Shown piece after piece: positions 50,635 through 58,855 of a stretch of 64,000 nt of DNA; within the stretch, counting starts at the first letter, position 1, and every line of letters begins with the position of its first letter. The notes below the pieces were generated by a model. That model saw only the letters and a list, made by a program, of their open reading frames with translations. It had not been told where the DNA came from and ran no database searches. The DNA is from Halobacillus litoralis (GTDB taxonomy: Bacteria > Bacillota > Bacilli > Bacillales > Halobacillaceae), in assembly GCF_020524025.1 (NCBI RefSeq), contig NZ_JAIVKN010000002.1:310001-374000 (forward strand), read 5' to 3'. The position numbers and the translations under genes are program-made.

Positions 50635-51240
50635 TCTATCGGTTTGATAAAGGTAGATGAGAGTTCCAATAATCGGAACACACCCCATCCACTGTTTTTT
50701 TTCACTTCTTCCGTACTTTCGTTCCCTCCAGCCAATCACGAAAACAGACAGCCCCGTCAATACAAAGAAGTCGATTGTCATTACATGCACAAATTGAGAA
50801 GACTGAAAAGCTTCCCCATAAGTTGCGAAACTACCCTGAGTCACCCCGTAAAAGAATAAAACAACTGTACCCGCCATTAACACGACCAGGAAGACCCTCG
50901 AGCGCAAAACTTTGATCAGCCAATCAGGTGTCCTTACCGTTCGTGAAGATTCTGCCTCTGATAAGAAAAAGTAAGGCATCAAGGAAAACGCCCCAAGCAT
51001 AAATGAACCGATCACAAACGGCCATACCGGAACCCGGCTGTCATCTTCTCCAAGTAAAAAGGAAGCAAACACCATTGGATAGATGCCGAGGAAGCTGAAC
51101 ACCATCAATAAAAGGGGATCCGGATCGTCCATGTTTATCAATTGATCTAGATACCCTTGATTGCCATCCGGTGCGATGAACACTGCATACAAAATAAAAA
51201 GTGTCCAGGCAATCAGAAATATAATGCGGCGTTTCGTCAT
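50623..51240 (-). CDS. Conserved membrane protein, unknown function
   Basis: A 205-aa protein with six predicted helices (IIFLIAWTLFILYAVFIAPDG first). A central polar segment LSEAESSRTVRTPDWLIKVL is followed by two more helices, and the end is basic (YLYQTDRKKR). ATG at 51240 follows GGGAGG. I do not recognise a characterised family. The terminator overlaps its last codons. Confidence 0.72.
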   Translation of the reverse strand: MTKRRIIFLIAWTLFILYAVFIAPDGNQGYLDQLINMDDPDPLLLMVFSFLGIYPMVFASFLLGEDDSRVPVWPFVIGSFMLGAFSLMPYFFLSEAESSRTVRTPDWLIKVLRSRVFLVVLMAGTVVLFFYGVTQGSFATYGEAFQSSQFVHVMTIDFFVLTGLSVFVIGWRERKYGRSEKKQWMGCVPIIGTLIYLYQTDRKKR

Positions 51241-51421
51241 GGCTTTTCCTCCCATCATCTTTTAAGTTCCCGTGTCTTTTGTTTAGTGATGTCTCCCCTT
51301 CTACCAGTCAGGATAAACACACGAAGAAGATTCCCATGCCTATCACTTTTTTAAAAACAGGGATGATAAATTACATCTCTAATAAATTCCCTCTTAAGAA
51401 AAGCCGTTTCAGATTAAATAA

Positions 51422-51453
51422 AAAGCCTGTCCCTCTTAGAGGGGCAGGCTTTT
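51422..51453 (-). terminator. Terminator of the ZIP transporter gene
   Basis: AAAGCCTGTCCCTC (51422-51435) pairs with GAGGGGCAGGCTTT (51439-51452) with a single G-U pair, followed on the minus strand by a T-run. It lies 20 bp after the stop codon. Confidence 0.85.
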
Positions 51454-51472
51454 ACTAATGGCCTTCATAAGT

Positions 51473-52201
51473 TTATTGAAAGTGAGTAAGAATTAACGAG
51501 CACAACAATCCGAACGATGCAATAAATCCTACCACCGCTCCACCTTCTTCATACGCTTCCGGCATCATCGCAGCCGTCACCATCGAAACCACTCCTCCGG
51601 CAGCAAAAGCCCCGATGAGTGCAATCAAGTTGTCGGATGCATTCTCTAAAAACACAAACCCTGATAAAGAGCTTAAAGCAGAAAGAACCAGCACCACAGC
51701 CCATAACAAGAGGATTTTCGTATTCGAATAGCCGTCTTTCTTCAATCCAATACTGCTGGATAACCCTTCAGGAAAGTTGCTGATAAAGATGGCAACAACT
51801 AATAACCAACTCACCCCGGCAGGTTCAAGTAAACTGATGCCAATAATGACGGACTCCGGGATGGCGTCAATTACCGTACCGATAAAAATCGCTAAACCGG
51901 AGGAATGCTGGGGGTTTTGTTTCGAGCGCTTCCGCTCATTTCCACCTTTCCTTGAAATGAACCATTCAAAAATAGTAAACACGAGTGCTCCCACAAGAAA
52001 CCCGATGGCTGTCGTCTTGACTCCTCCTTCAGAAATGGAATCAAGCAGGAGTTCAAATGATGCCGCTCCAATTAAAACGCCTGTACCAAAAGCCATAATG
52101 ACACCGATCCACTTCTTCTTTATTGGAACCAGGATTCCGGCCAGCGAACCGAGAAATACCGCTGAGCCAGCCACTCCTCCCCATAATGCGGCCATCCACA
52201 T
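51473..52201 (-). CDS. ZIP-family divalent metal transporter
   Basis: A 242-aa, eight-helix metal ion transporter of the ZIP/ZupT type. Diagnostic helices are TVIDAIPESVIIGISLL and AIFISNFPEGLSSSIGLKKDG, in which the Asp/Glu and Asn-x-Pro-Glu-Gly positions form the metal path; the usual His of helix 4 is replaced by Asp/Ile in IDAIPESV. It has a short charged loop rich in Lys/Arg between helices 3 and 4. ATG at 52201 is six bases after GAGGAGG. The metal (zinc, iron or manganese) cannot be assigned, and the missing His makes specificity uncertain. Confidence 0.85.
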   Translation of the reverse strand: MWMAALWGGVAGSAVFLGSLAGILVPIKKKWIGVIMAFGTGVLIGAASFELLLDSISEGGVKTTAIGFLVGALVFTIFEWFISRKGGNERKRSKQNPQHSSGLAIFIGTVIDAIPESVIIGISLLEPAGVSWLLVVAIFISNFPEGLSSSIGLKKDGYSNTKILLLWAVVLVLSALSSLSGFVFLENASDNLIALIGAFAAGGVVSMVTAAMMPEAYEEGGAVVGFIASFGLLCSLILTHFQ

Positions 52202-52282
52202 TTTCATCCTCCTCAAAAAAATCGTTGCCTTTAGTGTGGAGTAAAAGAAGCAATTCATGTATGAAAGAGAATATTTTTCCAT

Positions 52283-52313
52283 AAAAAAAGCCTTTCCGAT
52301 GAAAATGGAAAGA
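52283..52313 (-). terminator. Probable terminator downstream of the trypsin-like protease gene
   Basis: On the minus strand CTTTCC pairs with GGAAAG, followed by a run of seven Ts (52289-52283). The stem is short (6 bp) and lies about 95 bp after the stop codon. Confidence 0.55.
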
Positions 52314-52405
52314 CCCTATAAGTTTTATTTTTATGTCTACAGCACCGAATGATATCCCAAATCATCCTTGTTATCTATACCGAAATGATACTTCTTTCAA
52401 TTTTA

Positions 52406-53812
52406 TCAATCATAAATATCAATCTCCGTAATCTTATAGCTGTCATATTCATCAATAACCACTGTATAATCCTTCACCCGCTCATAAACACTCCAGTCTC
52501 CTGACGCGTTCATAAAGTCAAAGACTTCATACGTGCGGACAACCGCAGAGTCCTTTTGAATATTCATATCCGTCACTTCATTCGATGTAAATTCAAAGAC
52601 CATGCCCTGCCCTGCTATTTCAGTGAGGTAACTGGAATAATCCACGTAGGCCGGGCTGTCATAAAGCAGCATCCCCTCGATCATAGCGAAATCCTCATTA
52701 TTGAGCGCGGTTTCGTACTGATCCCGAAACGCCAGGATGAAATCAGTCAGTGTCGCAGGATCAAATAAGGAAGAAACTGCTTCCTGTTCCTCAGGGCTTT
52801 CTTCCTGGTACGCTTCCTCCTCATACTGTTCTGTTACTGCTGTTTCATAAAATGAAAACACCTTCATCACTTCGCCTGCTGTCATCGGTGATTTGGACCA
52901 GTCTGAAAGTAAAGGCTCCATGGTATAAAGCGGAATCGAAAAGGCGATCGATTCATCCGCATTTAAGATGGCAGAATTAATCCCGATGACTCTGCCTGTT
53001 TCAGCATCGACAAGGGGGCCGCCGCTGCTGCCAGGTGACACCTGTGCATCAATCTGATAGACATTTTCATATTGGAAATCAGACTCAAAGGAGCGTCCGA
53101 CTCCAGTTACGTACCCGATTGAAGCGGTATTCTCGAGTCCGCGGGGACTCCCGAGTGCAATGACTTCGGCCCCTAATTTCGACGGTTCCATTTCCATTTG
53201 GAGCGGTGCTCTCCCATTGAGTTCATCGACTTGAAGCAGGGCAATATCAAATTGATCGGATATTCCAATGACCTGACCGGTATATTCCTGATTATTTGAA
53301 TCCCGTACCATCACTTCTGTATATCCTGCGACCACATGCGCATTCGTGACAATCGTTCCATCTTTACTATATAAAAAGCCGGACCCCTGCACTTCATTGG
53401 TGAGGATCGTATACACGCGGGATTGTACGTCCCGGATAATTTCCTTCTTGTCTTTATCGGCTGGCGGTTGTTTATCCTTATCTTCCTGTGACTTTGCTGC
53501 CGGCGGTTCTTCCTTTTCTACCTCAGGATTATCTGGTTTACCTTCAGAGTCAAGGGCACTCTTTTCCGTCTTCTCCTCAAGCGCAGGAGCGACAACCTCA
53601 GCCGCTTCTTCCCTAGCCACCTGTTTAACTTGAGCGCCCTGCCATTGGAGGTAAGCCAGAACACCACCGGTCCAAACCATACAGCAAGCCGCCACAACAG
53701 CCACTACCCACCACATGCTTTTGTTCCTTGAACGCGTCAGCGAATAACCACATTGTAAACAATACTTAGCACCCCGGACATCGTTACGTGTCTGGCATTT
53801 CGGACACAGCAT
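52406..53812 (-). CDS. Membrane-anchored trypsin-like serine protease with zinc ribbon and TcaA-like tail
   Basis: A 468-aa protein. An N-terminal zinc ribbon (CPKCQTRN...YCLQCGYSL, 3-25) is followed by one membrane helix (about 34-55) and a long acidic linker. A trypsin/HtrA-type protease domain shows His in VTNAHVVAG, Asp in SDQFDIALLQV and Ser in SPGSSGGPLVD. No PDZ domain follows. Instead a C-terminal NTF2-like domain (about 355-468) resembles the tails of TcaA/YvbJ-type stress proteins. ATG at 53812 has AAGGAGG nine bases upstream. The likely role is quality control or stress signalling at the outer membrane face. All catalytic residues are present. Confidence 0.88.
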   Translation of the reverse strand: MLCPKCQTRNDVRGAKYCLQCGYSLTRSRNKSMWWVVAVVAACCMVWTGGVLAYLQWQGAQVKQVAREEAAEVVAPALEEKTEKSALDSEGKPDNPEVEKEEPPAAKSQEDKDKQPPADKDKKEIIRDVQSRVYTILTNEVQGSGFLYSKDGTIVTNAHVVAGYTEVMVRDSNNQEYTGQVIGISDQFDIALLQVDELNGRAPLQMEMEPSKLGAEVIALGSPRGLENTASIGYVTGVGRSFESDFQYENVYQIDAQVSPGSSGGPLVDAETGRVIGINSAILNADESIAFSIPLYTMEPLLSDWSKSPMTAGEVMKVFSFYETAVTEQYEEEAYQEESPEEQEAVSSLFDPATLTDFILAFRDQYETALNNEDFAMIEGMLLYDSPAYVDYSSYLTEIAGQGMVFEFTSNEVTDMNIQKDSAVVRTYEVFDFMNASGDWSVYERVKDYTVVIDEYDSYKITEIDIYD

Positions 53813-53977
53813 ACCGCCGACCTCCTTTTCCATATTATACCTTACAAACAAATGAAAGAATTGAAAAAGAACGTCGAAAAACGAATGATATCTTTCTGGT
53901 TCATCACCTTCTCCATACCTATGCTGTTTTGATTGGATTCTTTATTTTTCGAACTTCCAAAAGGGCAACAAGGTTAT

Positions 53978-54011
53978 AAAAAAGACCCCAGCTTTTTGAA
54001 AGATGGAGCCG
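53978..54011 (-). terminator. Weak terminator after the lipoprotein gene
   Basis: On the minus strand GGCTCCA and TGGGGTC form a 7-bp stem with G-U pairs, followed by TTTTTTATA. It lies a few bases after the stop codon. Confidence 0.5.
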
Positions 54012-54018
54012 CCGCCCA

Positions 54019-54732
54019 TTACTGTGGACGCAGATATAGCGATGTACTTAAATCATGGTCATAGGTCACCACAAGCCCGCCATCCACGACCTCTCCCGTA
54101 AACGTATCACCTTCGATCGATATCAACACTTTTCCATTCTCTACAATGTAAGTCCCGTCCCAGGAGGTCTGATCGTGCGTAACGGTCACTGCCCCGCCCT
54201 CCTTAAATTCATAGAACGACTGAAAATCATAGTCGACCACTTTTTTCCACATTCCCAGGATAGAAGAAACCGTAGCCGTGTCTTCTGAAAGCGGCGGCGA
54301 ATCTTTTGTAATGATTTTGCTGAATGTCGTTATATTAGAATCTGTAGCTCTTCCATCATTGACATGCAGATTTCCATATTCCATCTTGCCTACTAAACGA
54401 ACATCACCGATACGCAGGTGGACCCGGTCGCCTTCCCAACTGTACGATCCATGAATGTCCAAATCATAGAGGAGTGTTCCATCGTCGTTGAATTCAATGT
54501 TTACCCCGTCCCAAGTCTGCCATTCGCCTAACAAAGGGTTGACTGGGGGTTCTGGTTCCTGCTCCGCTTCATCCTCTTCCGTTTCCGATACCGGCTCCGG
54601 CGAATCCGTCCCGTACCCTTCTTTACTTACCGCTTCTGATGCTGGTTCCTCCTCTTCTCCTGTCTCGCGGATCACCTCTTGATTACACCCTACAGCAAAC
54701 AACAGCACGATACACACCCATAGGATTTTCAA
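54019..54732 (-). CDS. Lipoprotein with two beta-rich repeats, unknown function
   Basis: A lipoprotein of 237 aa. The signal ends FAVGC (Cys16); an acidic Glu/Pro linker (about 20-64) follows. Two similar lipocalin-like modules begin LLGEWQTWDGVNIEFNDDGT (about 67) and ILGMWKKVVDYDFQSFYEF (about 160), each with a GxYxxxxxxhxl strand. This pattern is that of small beta-barrel domains (DUF5640/lipocalin-like) found in Firmicute lipoproteins. It starts at TTG 54732 with AGGAGG upstream. The function is unknown. Confidence 0.8.
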   Translation of the reverse strand: MKILWVCIVLLFAVGCNQEVIRETGEEEEPASEAVSKEGYGTDSPEPVSETEEDEAEQEPEPPVNPLLGEWQTWDGVNIEFNDDGTLLYDLDIHGSYSWEGDRVHLRIGDVRLVGKMEYGNLHVNDGRATDSNITTFSKIITKDSPPLSEDTATVSSILGMWKKVVDYDFQSFYEFKEGGAVTVTHDQTSWDGTYIVENGKVLISIEGDTFTGEVVDGGLVVTYDHDLSTSLYLRPQ

Positions 54733-54795
54733 AAGTTATCGTCCTCCTGAACTTGATAGATGTATAGAAAAACGTAAGGCTGGCTCATCAGGGAC

Positions 54796-56235
54796 CTAAT
54801 CCAAGCGAAACCACTCTTCCCAGTCCACCACTTTTTCAAAAGCCGGCGGATAGAACTCATTCGTAGCTTCATCGTATTCGTACTCTTTCTGCCACCTTTC
54901 TCCGTTCTTTCCTATTAGAGCGAGTGCATCCACAATCGTATCAACTTCCTTATTGGTCATCGTCGGATGAAGAGACAGGCGGACCCACCCGGGCTTTAAA
55001 GCCATATTTCCCGTATCGATGCTGTCGGTAATCAATTTGGATACATCTTTTTCGATGTCCAGCAGATAATGCCCATACGTTCCGGCACACGAGCAGCCTC
55101 CTCTTGCCTGAATCCCGAAGCGGTCACTCAAGATCTTCGTGATGAAGTTATAATGAAGCCCTTCGATGTAAAACGACACAATAGGCAGGCGTTCTTTTTT
55201 CTCTTCATCTAACACGTGCACATTCGGGATCCTCCTCAGCCCTTCCCACAAGCGGGAAAGGATCGCACGTTCCCTCTCCGCTAACCCATGTGCCATCATC
55301 TCCTCCTTCAGCCCAATCGCGAGCGCTGTCCGAATGACCTGCAGATACCCCGGGGTGCCGCCATCTTCTCTCGCTTCGACATCCTCTATGTAGGACTTCT
55401 CCCCCCAGGGGTTGGTCCAATGAACCGTACCCCCTCCAGGGTGATCCGGCTCCTGGTTCCCATATAAAGCACGGTCAAATAGTAAAACGCCGCTCGTCCC
55501 CGGCCCCCCTAAAAACTTATGGGGAGAAAAAAAGATCGCATCCAGCCGCTCCGCTTCACCTTCCGGATGCATATCGATCGACACGTAGGGAGCACTTGCC
55601 GCAAAGTCCACAAAACAAAGACCGTTGTACTGATGCATAAGCGCGGCCATTTGATGATAGGGGGTAAAAATTCCGGTTACATTGGAACAGGCCGTAAAAG
55701 ACCCGATAAGTAAAGAGCGGTGCCGGTACCTTTTCAACGCCGCTTCCAAATTCCGCAGGCAGACCTTCCCGTTCTTATCCGGCGGAACAACGACGACATC
55801 CACGTTGCACTCAAGCCAGCTTGTATGATTGGAGTGATGCTCCATATGCGTGATGAAAACGACAGGCTTATCGCCCGGATCCCCACTTCCATACCTCACA
55901 TTTAACAAGCGCTGCCATTTACAGATGGCCCCTGTAGCCCCCGTTCCCGTCGCAATAAATACATCATCCGCACGAGCACCGACATGACGTTTGATCCGCC
56001 GGACAGCTTCCGCATACGCTTTTGTCATAAAAGCCCCGGTTTCGCTCGATTCCGTATGGGTGTTGGCGACCATCGGACCAAACTGTTTCGCCATTTTCTC
56101 TTCGATCGGCTGATAAAGGCGCCCGCTCGCCGTCCAGTCGGCATACAATAACGTCTGCTTTCCGAACACCGTATGATACGAGTGCTTCCTCCCGATCATC
56201 CCTTTCCGGACCTTATTCCAAAATCTTTCCCCCAT
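54796..56235 (-). CDS. Class V aminotransferase-fold enzyme (cysteine-desulfurase-like)
   Basis: A PLP-dependent enzyme of 479 aa. It has the phosphate-binding loop TGTGATGAICKWQ, the histidine stack THMEHHSNHTSW, the Asp in CFVDFAASAPY and the PLP lysine in FFSPHKFLGGPGTSGVLLF. A cysteine-rich loop ARGGCSCAGTYGHYLL stands where cysteine desulfurases carry their catalytic Cys. No SufU/IscU-type partner is nearby, so sulfur transfer is not certain. The reading frame looks more G+C-rich than its neighbours. It is preceded by AGGAGAG. The family assignment is firm, the substrate unknown. Confidence 0.87.
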   Translation of the reverse strand: MGERFWNKVRKGMIGRKHSYHTVFGKQTLLYADWTASGRLYQPIEEKMAKQFGPMVANTHTESSETGAFMTKAYAEAVRRIKRHVGARADDVFIATGTGATGAICKWQRLLNVRYGSGDPGDKPVVFITHMEHHSNHTSWLECNVDVVVVPPDKNGKVCLRNLEAALKRYRHRSLLIGSFTACSNVTGIFTPYHQMAALMHQYNGLCFVDFAASAPYVSIDMHPEGEAERLDAIFFSPHKFLGGPGTSGVLLFDRALYGNQEPDHPGGGTVHWTNPWGEKSYIEDVEAREDGGTPGYLQVIRTALAIGLKEEMMAHGLAERERAILSRLWEGLRRIPNVHVLDEEKKERLPIVSFYIEGLHYNFITKILSDRFGIQARGGCSCAGTYGHYLLDIEKDVSKLITDSIDTGNMALKPGWVRLSLHPTMTNKEVDTIVDALALIGKNGERWQKEYEYDEATNEFYPPAFEKVVDWEEWFRLD

Positions 56236-56367
56236 GCCTCACTCTCCTCTAGTGGTTGTGAAAGTGACTCCCCGTCATTTGTAAAAACCATAAGCTATTT
56301 ATATCGATAGAAAAAGCATATTATGATTCATAAGGCGATGGTGGGGGCTTTTGATGGCCGTTAAAGA

Positions 56368-56409
56368 AACATGGTGCCGCACCAAAAGCTTTCAGCGCTG
56401 CACCATGTT
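56368..56409 (-). terminator. Terminator of the small 70-aa gene
   Basis: AACATGGTGC (56368-56377) pairs perfectly with GCACCATGTT (56400-56409), and the minus strand continues TTCTTTAA. Confidence 0.65.
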
Positions 56410-56436
56410 CCAGACATAGACGTATCCTGTCATCCG

Positions 56437-56649
56437 TTATTTTGCTGTTAAATAAACCAATACCTCAGAAGTCATTTTCAGTGGGCCGGTGTGCCCAGGC
56501 TGTGTGGCGACGTGTTTCGTCTCAATTTCGTTGACGACATAATCGCCTGGATATTCACCATGATCAATCGTCACAACGGCTCCTTCTCTTGGGATGACTT
56601 CGGTTTCACAGGGGATCGGGTTATCTTGAATCATAAACCTTACTTCCAC
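56437..56649 (-). CDS. Small conserved-looking protein, unknown function
   Basis: A 70-aa protein with a beta-rich pattern (EVIPREGAVVTIDHGEYPGDYVV, then VATQPGHTGPLKMTSEVLVYLT). It starts at GTG 56649, eight bases after AAGGAG. No domain is recognised. It has its own terminator and no obvious partner. Confidence 0.65.
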   Translation of the reverse strand: MEVRFMIQDNPIPCETEVIPREGAVVTIDHGEYPGDYVVNEIETKHVATQPGHTGPLKMTSEVLVYLTAK

Positions 56650-56780
56650 ATCATCATCTCCTTCTTTTTTCCGCTATTCTCTTCACTCCTTATAGAAATA
56701 ACCTGAAATTTGGATATGTAAACCATTTCCTATTATCATTTACTTCTCTTACAGCTTTTCACCTCATCCATAGGAAGACC

Positions 56781-56812
56781 AAAAAGCACCTTAGACATAC
56801 AAGGTGCTTTAA
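56781..56812 (-). terminator. Terminator of the glycine-rich protein gene
   Basis: AAAAGCACCTT (56782-56792) pairs with AAGGTGCTTT (56801-56810), and a T-run follows on the minus strand. It is about 160 bp after the stop codon; the gap between (56813-56973) holds no visible gene. Confidence 0.75.
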
Positions 56813-56973
56813 AAGATGGAACGATTCGCTTTCCACGCCGGAACGTTGGAAGAAGCATGAATTCTATATATGACTTCTAATATAATGGTTACTCCTTGGA
56901 AGTCAGGGAAACAATCTGGCTGCTTACCCAGCCATAGAAGGCATGGAGAAATGCTCTCTATAGGAACGGACCA

Positions 56974-57522
56974 TTAGAAGAAACCTCCCATAATGCCAGC
57001 CGCTTCCTCAGCATCCGCAGCAAGAGAAGCAGCGCCTAACGCATCAGACATATCCCCCACTTGATTCAACTGTTCAAACTGCATCCCCTTGGATATCTCT
57101 ACACCGCCAAAGGGACCGGGCGCCGCATTGAACGAAGAAGCCGGAGCATTTCCGAAAAAATTGATTCCCCCCTCAACGGGCGCCGGATTTGAGTAGCCTA
57201 TCACATCGCCGGACTGATGGAAGGTTTCACCACCCATCACGTTGTCTGTGGCAGAAACGGTCTCTCCACCACCAAAGTCAAAGGTATGATTTCCATTCAC
57301 ATCAGGTCTGATATCCGCGATCGCATTTCCGTGACCATCAGAAAACGTGCCAAACCCTTCATGGACCCCAGGGGTATAGTCTGCGATCATATCGCCATTT
57401 CGTTCCCTAAATGCCCATCCGTCTCCTCCGATTTTAGGAAGCATTGTCGTGGTCTCTAAATTTTGATTCGTTTCCTCAATCATAGAAAATGTATCTTCCA
57501 TTAAAGAAAGTTCACTCCCCAT
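56974..57522 (-). CDS. Glycine/aspartate-rich protein of unknown function
   Basis: A 182-aa protein. After a helical start (LMEDTFSMIEETNQNLE) comes a region (about 28-140) of repeating Gly/Asp/Asn beta motifs (GDMIADYTPGVHEGFGTF, GHGNAIADIRPDVNGNHTF) that look like a short stacked-beta or wrapper repeat, then a helical Ala-rich end. There is no signal peptide. The spacing of the repeated IAD-Y/I-P pattern is about 22 residues. AAGGAGGG precedes the ATG at 57522. I do not recognise the family; a spore, phage-tail-like or structural role is possible but not supported. Confidence 0.7.
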   Translation of the reverse strand: MGSELSLMEDTFSMIEETNQNLETTTMLPKIGGDGWAFRERNGDMIADYTPGVHEGFGTFSDGHGNAIADIRPDVNGNHTFDFGGGETVSATDNVMGGETFHQSGDVIGYSNPAPVEGGINFFGNAPASSFNAAPGPFGGVEISKGMQFEQLNQVGDMSDALGAASLAADAEEAAGIMGGFF

Positions 57523-57866
57523 ATGCACCCTCCTTCCAGTCAATAAAGACTATTACCAAAATACTATATAAATAATATCGGAATAGATTTTATATACTTA
57601 ATAAACCCTAGGAAAATATGACATTTTATGGTGTGAAAGGCTTATTTTTTAAGGAGTTATGCTGCCATTATAATGTTCTAATTAAGAAAGGAATCCATAT
57701 CTACCACTCATTCCGCTCATTGGTGATGAGCGATTTATTTAGTGATTTTTATCATGGATCTATGTGAGGAATCACCTTATAGTTTAAGATCGTAGACGGA
57801 AAAAAGAAGAAATCTTATTAAGAAGCGCAGCACCAAGAGTCGATGGTAGTCTTGGCCCTATAACAA
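57523..57866. other. Intergenic region upstream of the glycine-rich gene
   Basis: About 340 bp without a credible gene. It should hold the promoter of the minus-strand gene. The plus strand has a short perfect hairpin CGCTCAT/ATGAGCG (57714-57732) followed by ATTTATTTAG, which would suit a small RNA end, but no promoter-like sequence clearly precedes it. Nothing else is seen. Confidence 0.35.
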
Positions 57867-57918
57867 AAATTAAACCGCGTTCCCTACAGCCATAAAAATA
57901 GCTGGAGGAAACGCGGTC
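57867..57918 (-). terminator. Terminator of the ribose operon
   Basis: ACCGCGTTCCCTACAGC (57874-57890) pairs with GCTGGAGGAAACGCGGT (57901-57917) with two mismatches, and the minus strand continues TTTAATTTTTG. It lies nine bases after the rbsK stop codon. Confidence 0.85.
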
Positions 57919-57926
57919 TCTTTTAT

Positions 57927-58847
57927 TTATTGTACGGCTGTCTCTAAATCTTTTCTATAAGGCATAGCTGGAGCCGTTCCTTCTTTTGTGACGGATAATG
58001 CCCCCACCATATTCGCCAGGCGTGCCGATTCTTTCAAAGACTTTCCTTCAGAAATGAAAGTCGCAAATGCGCCATTGAAAGCATCTCCCGCTCCTGTTGT
58101 GTCGACAGACTTTACAGGAAACCCTTCTATTTGTTCGCCTTGAGAATCTCCGTTTCTTTCGTACACCAAACACCCTTGTTTTCCTAAGGTGATGATGACA
58201 ACATCGACCCCTTTGTTCGTTAGTTTCTTGGCAGCTTCCCTCGCAGATGAAACATCGGTCACTTCTATCCCTGTCAACAAACCAGCTTCCGTTTCATTTG
58301 GTGTGAGATAAGTAACTTTACTTAGAAGCTCATCGGATATCTCCTGGTAAGGGGCAGGATTTAAGATGACCGGCTTATTTAGCTCGTTTGCTATTCTTAT
58401 AGTTTCCTCGACAGCTTCTATGGAAGTCTCTAACTGGACTAAGATGATATCTGCCTTTTCAAATTCCGGTAAGGACCTGGTGACTTCTTCTTTCGTAATC
58501 TTTCCACACGCCCCGAGTGACACAACAATCATATTCTCACTGGACGTGTCGACGGTAATTAAAGCTGCTCCTGTTGATTCTTCTTCGTCCACAACGATGT
58601 AGGAGGTGTTGATGCCTTCGTTTGTAAAATTGTTCATCGCATTTTCACCAAATAAGTCGTTCCCTATTTTGGTGACCATGGTGACTTCAGCCCCTTGTCG
58701 CGCTGCTGCAACGGCTTGATTTCCACCTTTTCCGCCCGGTCCCATTCTAAATGGACCCCCGAGTACGGTTTCCCCAGGCTTAGGCATATGGGGAGTTCTT
58801 GCCGTCAAATCTGTAACATAACTTCCGACTACAACAATGTTTGACAT
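57927..58847 (-). CDS. rbsK: Ribokinase
   Basis: Phosphorylates D-ribose to ribose 5-phosphate in the cytoplasm. A PfkB-family kinase of 306 aa with the ribokinase landmarks VGSYVTDLTARTPHMPKPGET, GGKGGNQAVAAARQGAEV, NPAPYQEI, TPNETEAGLLTG and the ATP/catalytic motif VDTTGAGDAFNGAF (catalytic Asp in GAGD). Here it is the last gene of the operon, whereas in Bacillus subtilis it is second (rbsRKDACB). AGGTAGGTGA precedes the ATG. Confidence 0.95.
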   Translation of the reverse strand: MSNIVVVGSYVTDLTARTPHMPKPGETVLGGPFRMGPGGKGGNQAVAAARQGAEVTMVTKIGNDLFGENAMNNFTNEGINTSYIVVDEEESTGAALITVDTSSENMIVVSLGACGKITKEEVTRSLPEFEKADIILVQLETSIEAVEETIRIANELNKPVILNPAPYQEISDELLSKVTYLTPNETEAGLLTGIEVTDVSSAREAAKKLTNKGVDVVIITLGKQGCLVYERNGDSQGEQIEGFPVKSVDTTGAGDAFNGAFATFISEGKSLKESARLANMVGALSVTKEGTAPAMPYRKDLETAVQ

Positions 58848-58855
58848 CGAATCAC

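Noticed and set aside
57714-57732. Small RNA gene in the gap before the glycine-rich protein
   Set aside because: A hairpin with T-rich tail is present, but I see no convincing promoter and no conserved structure.
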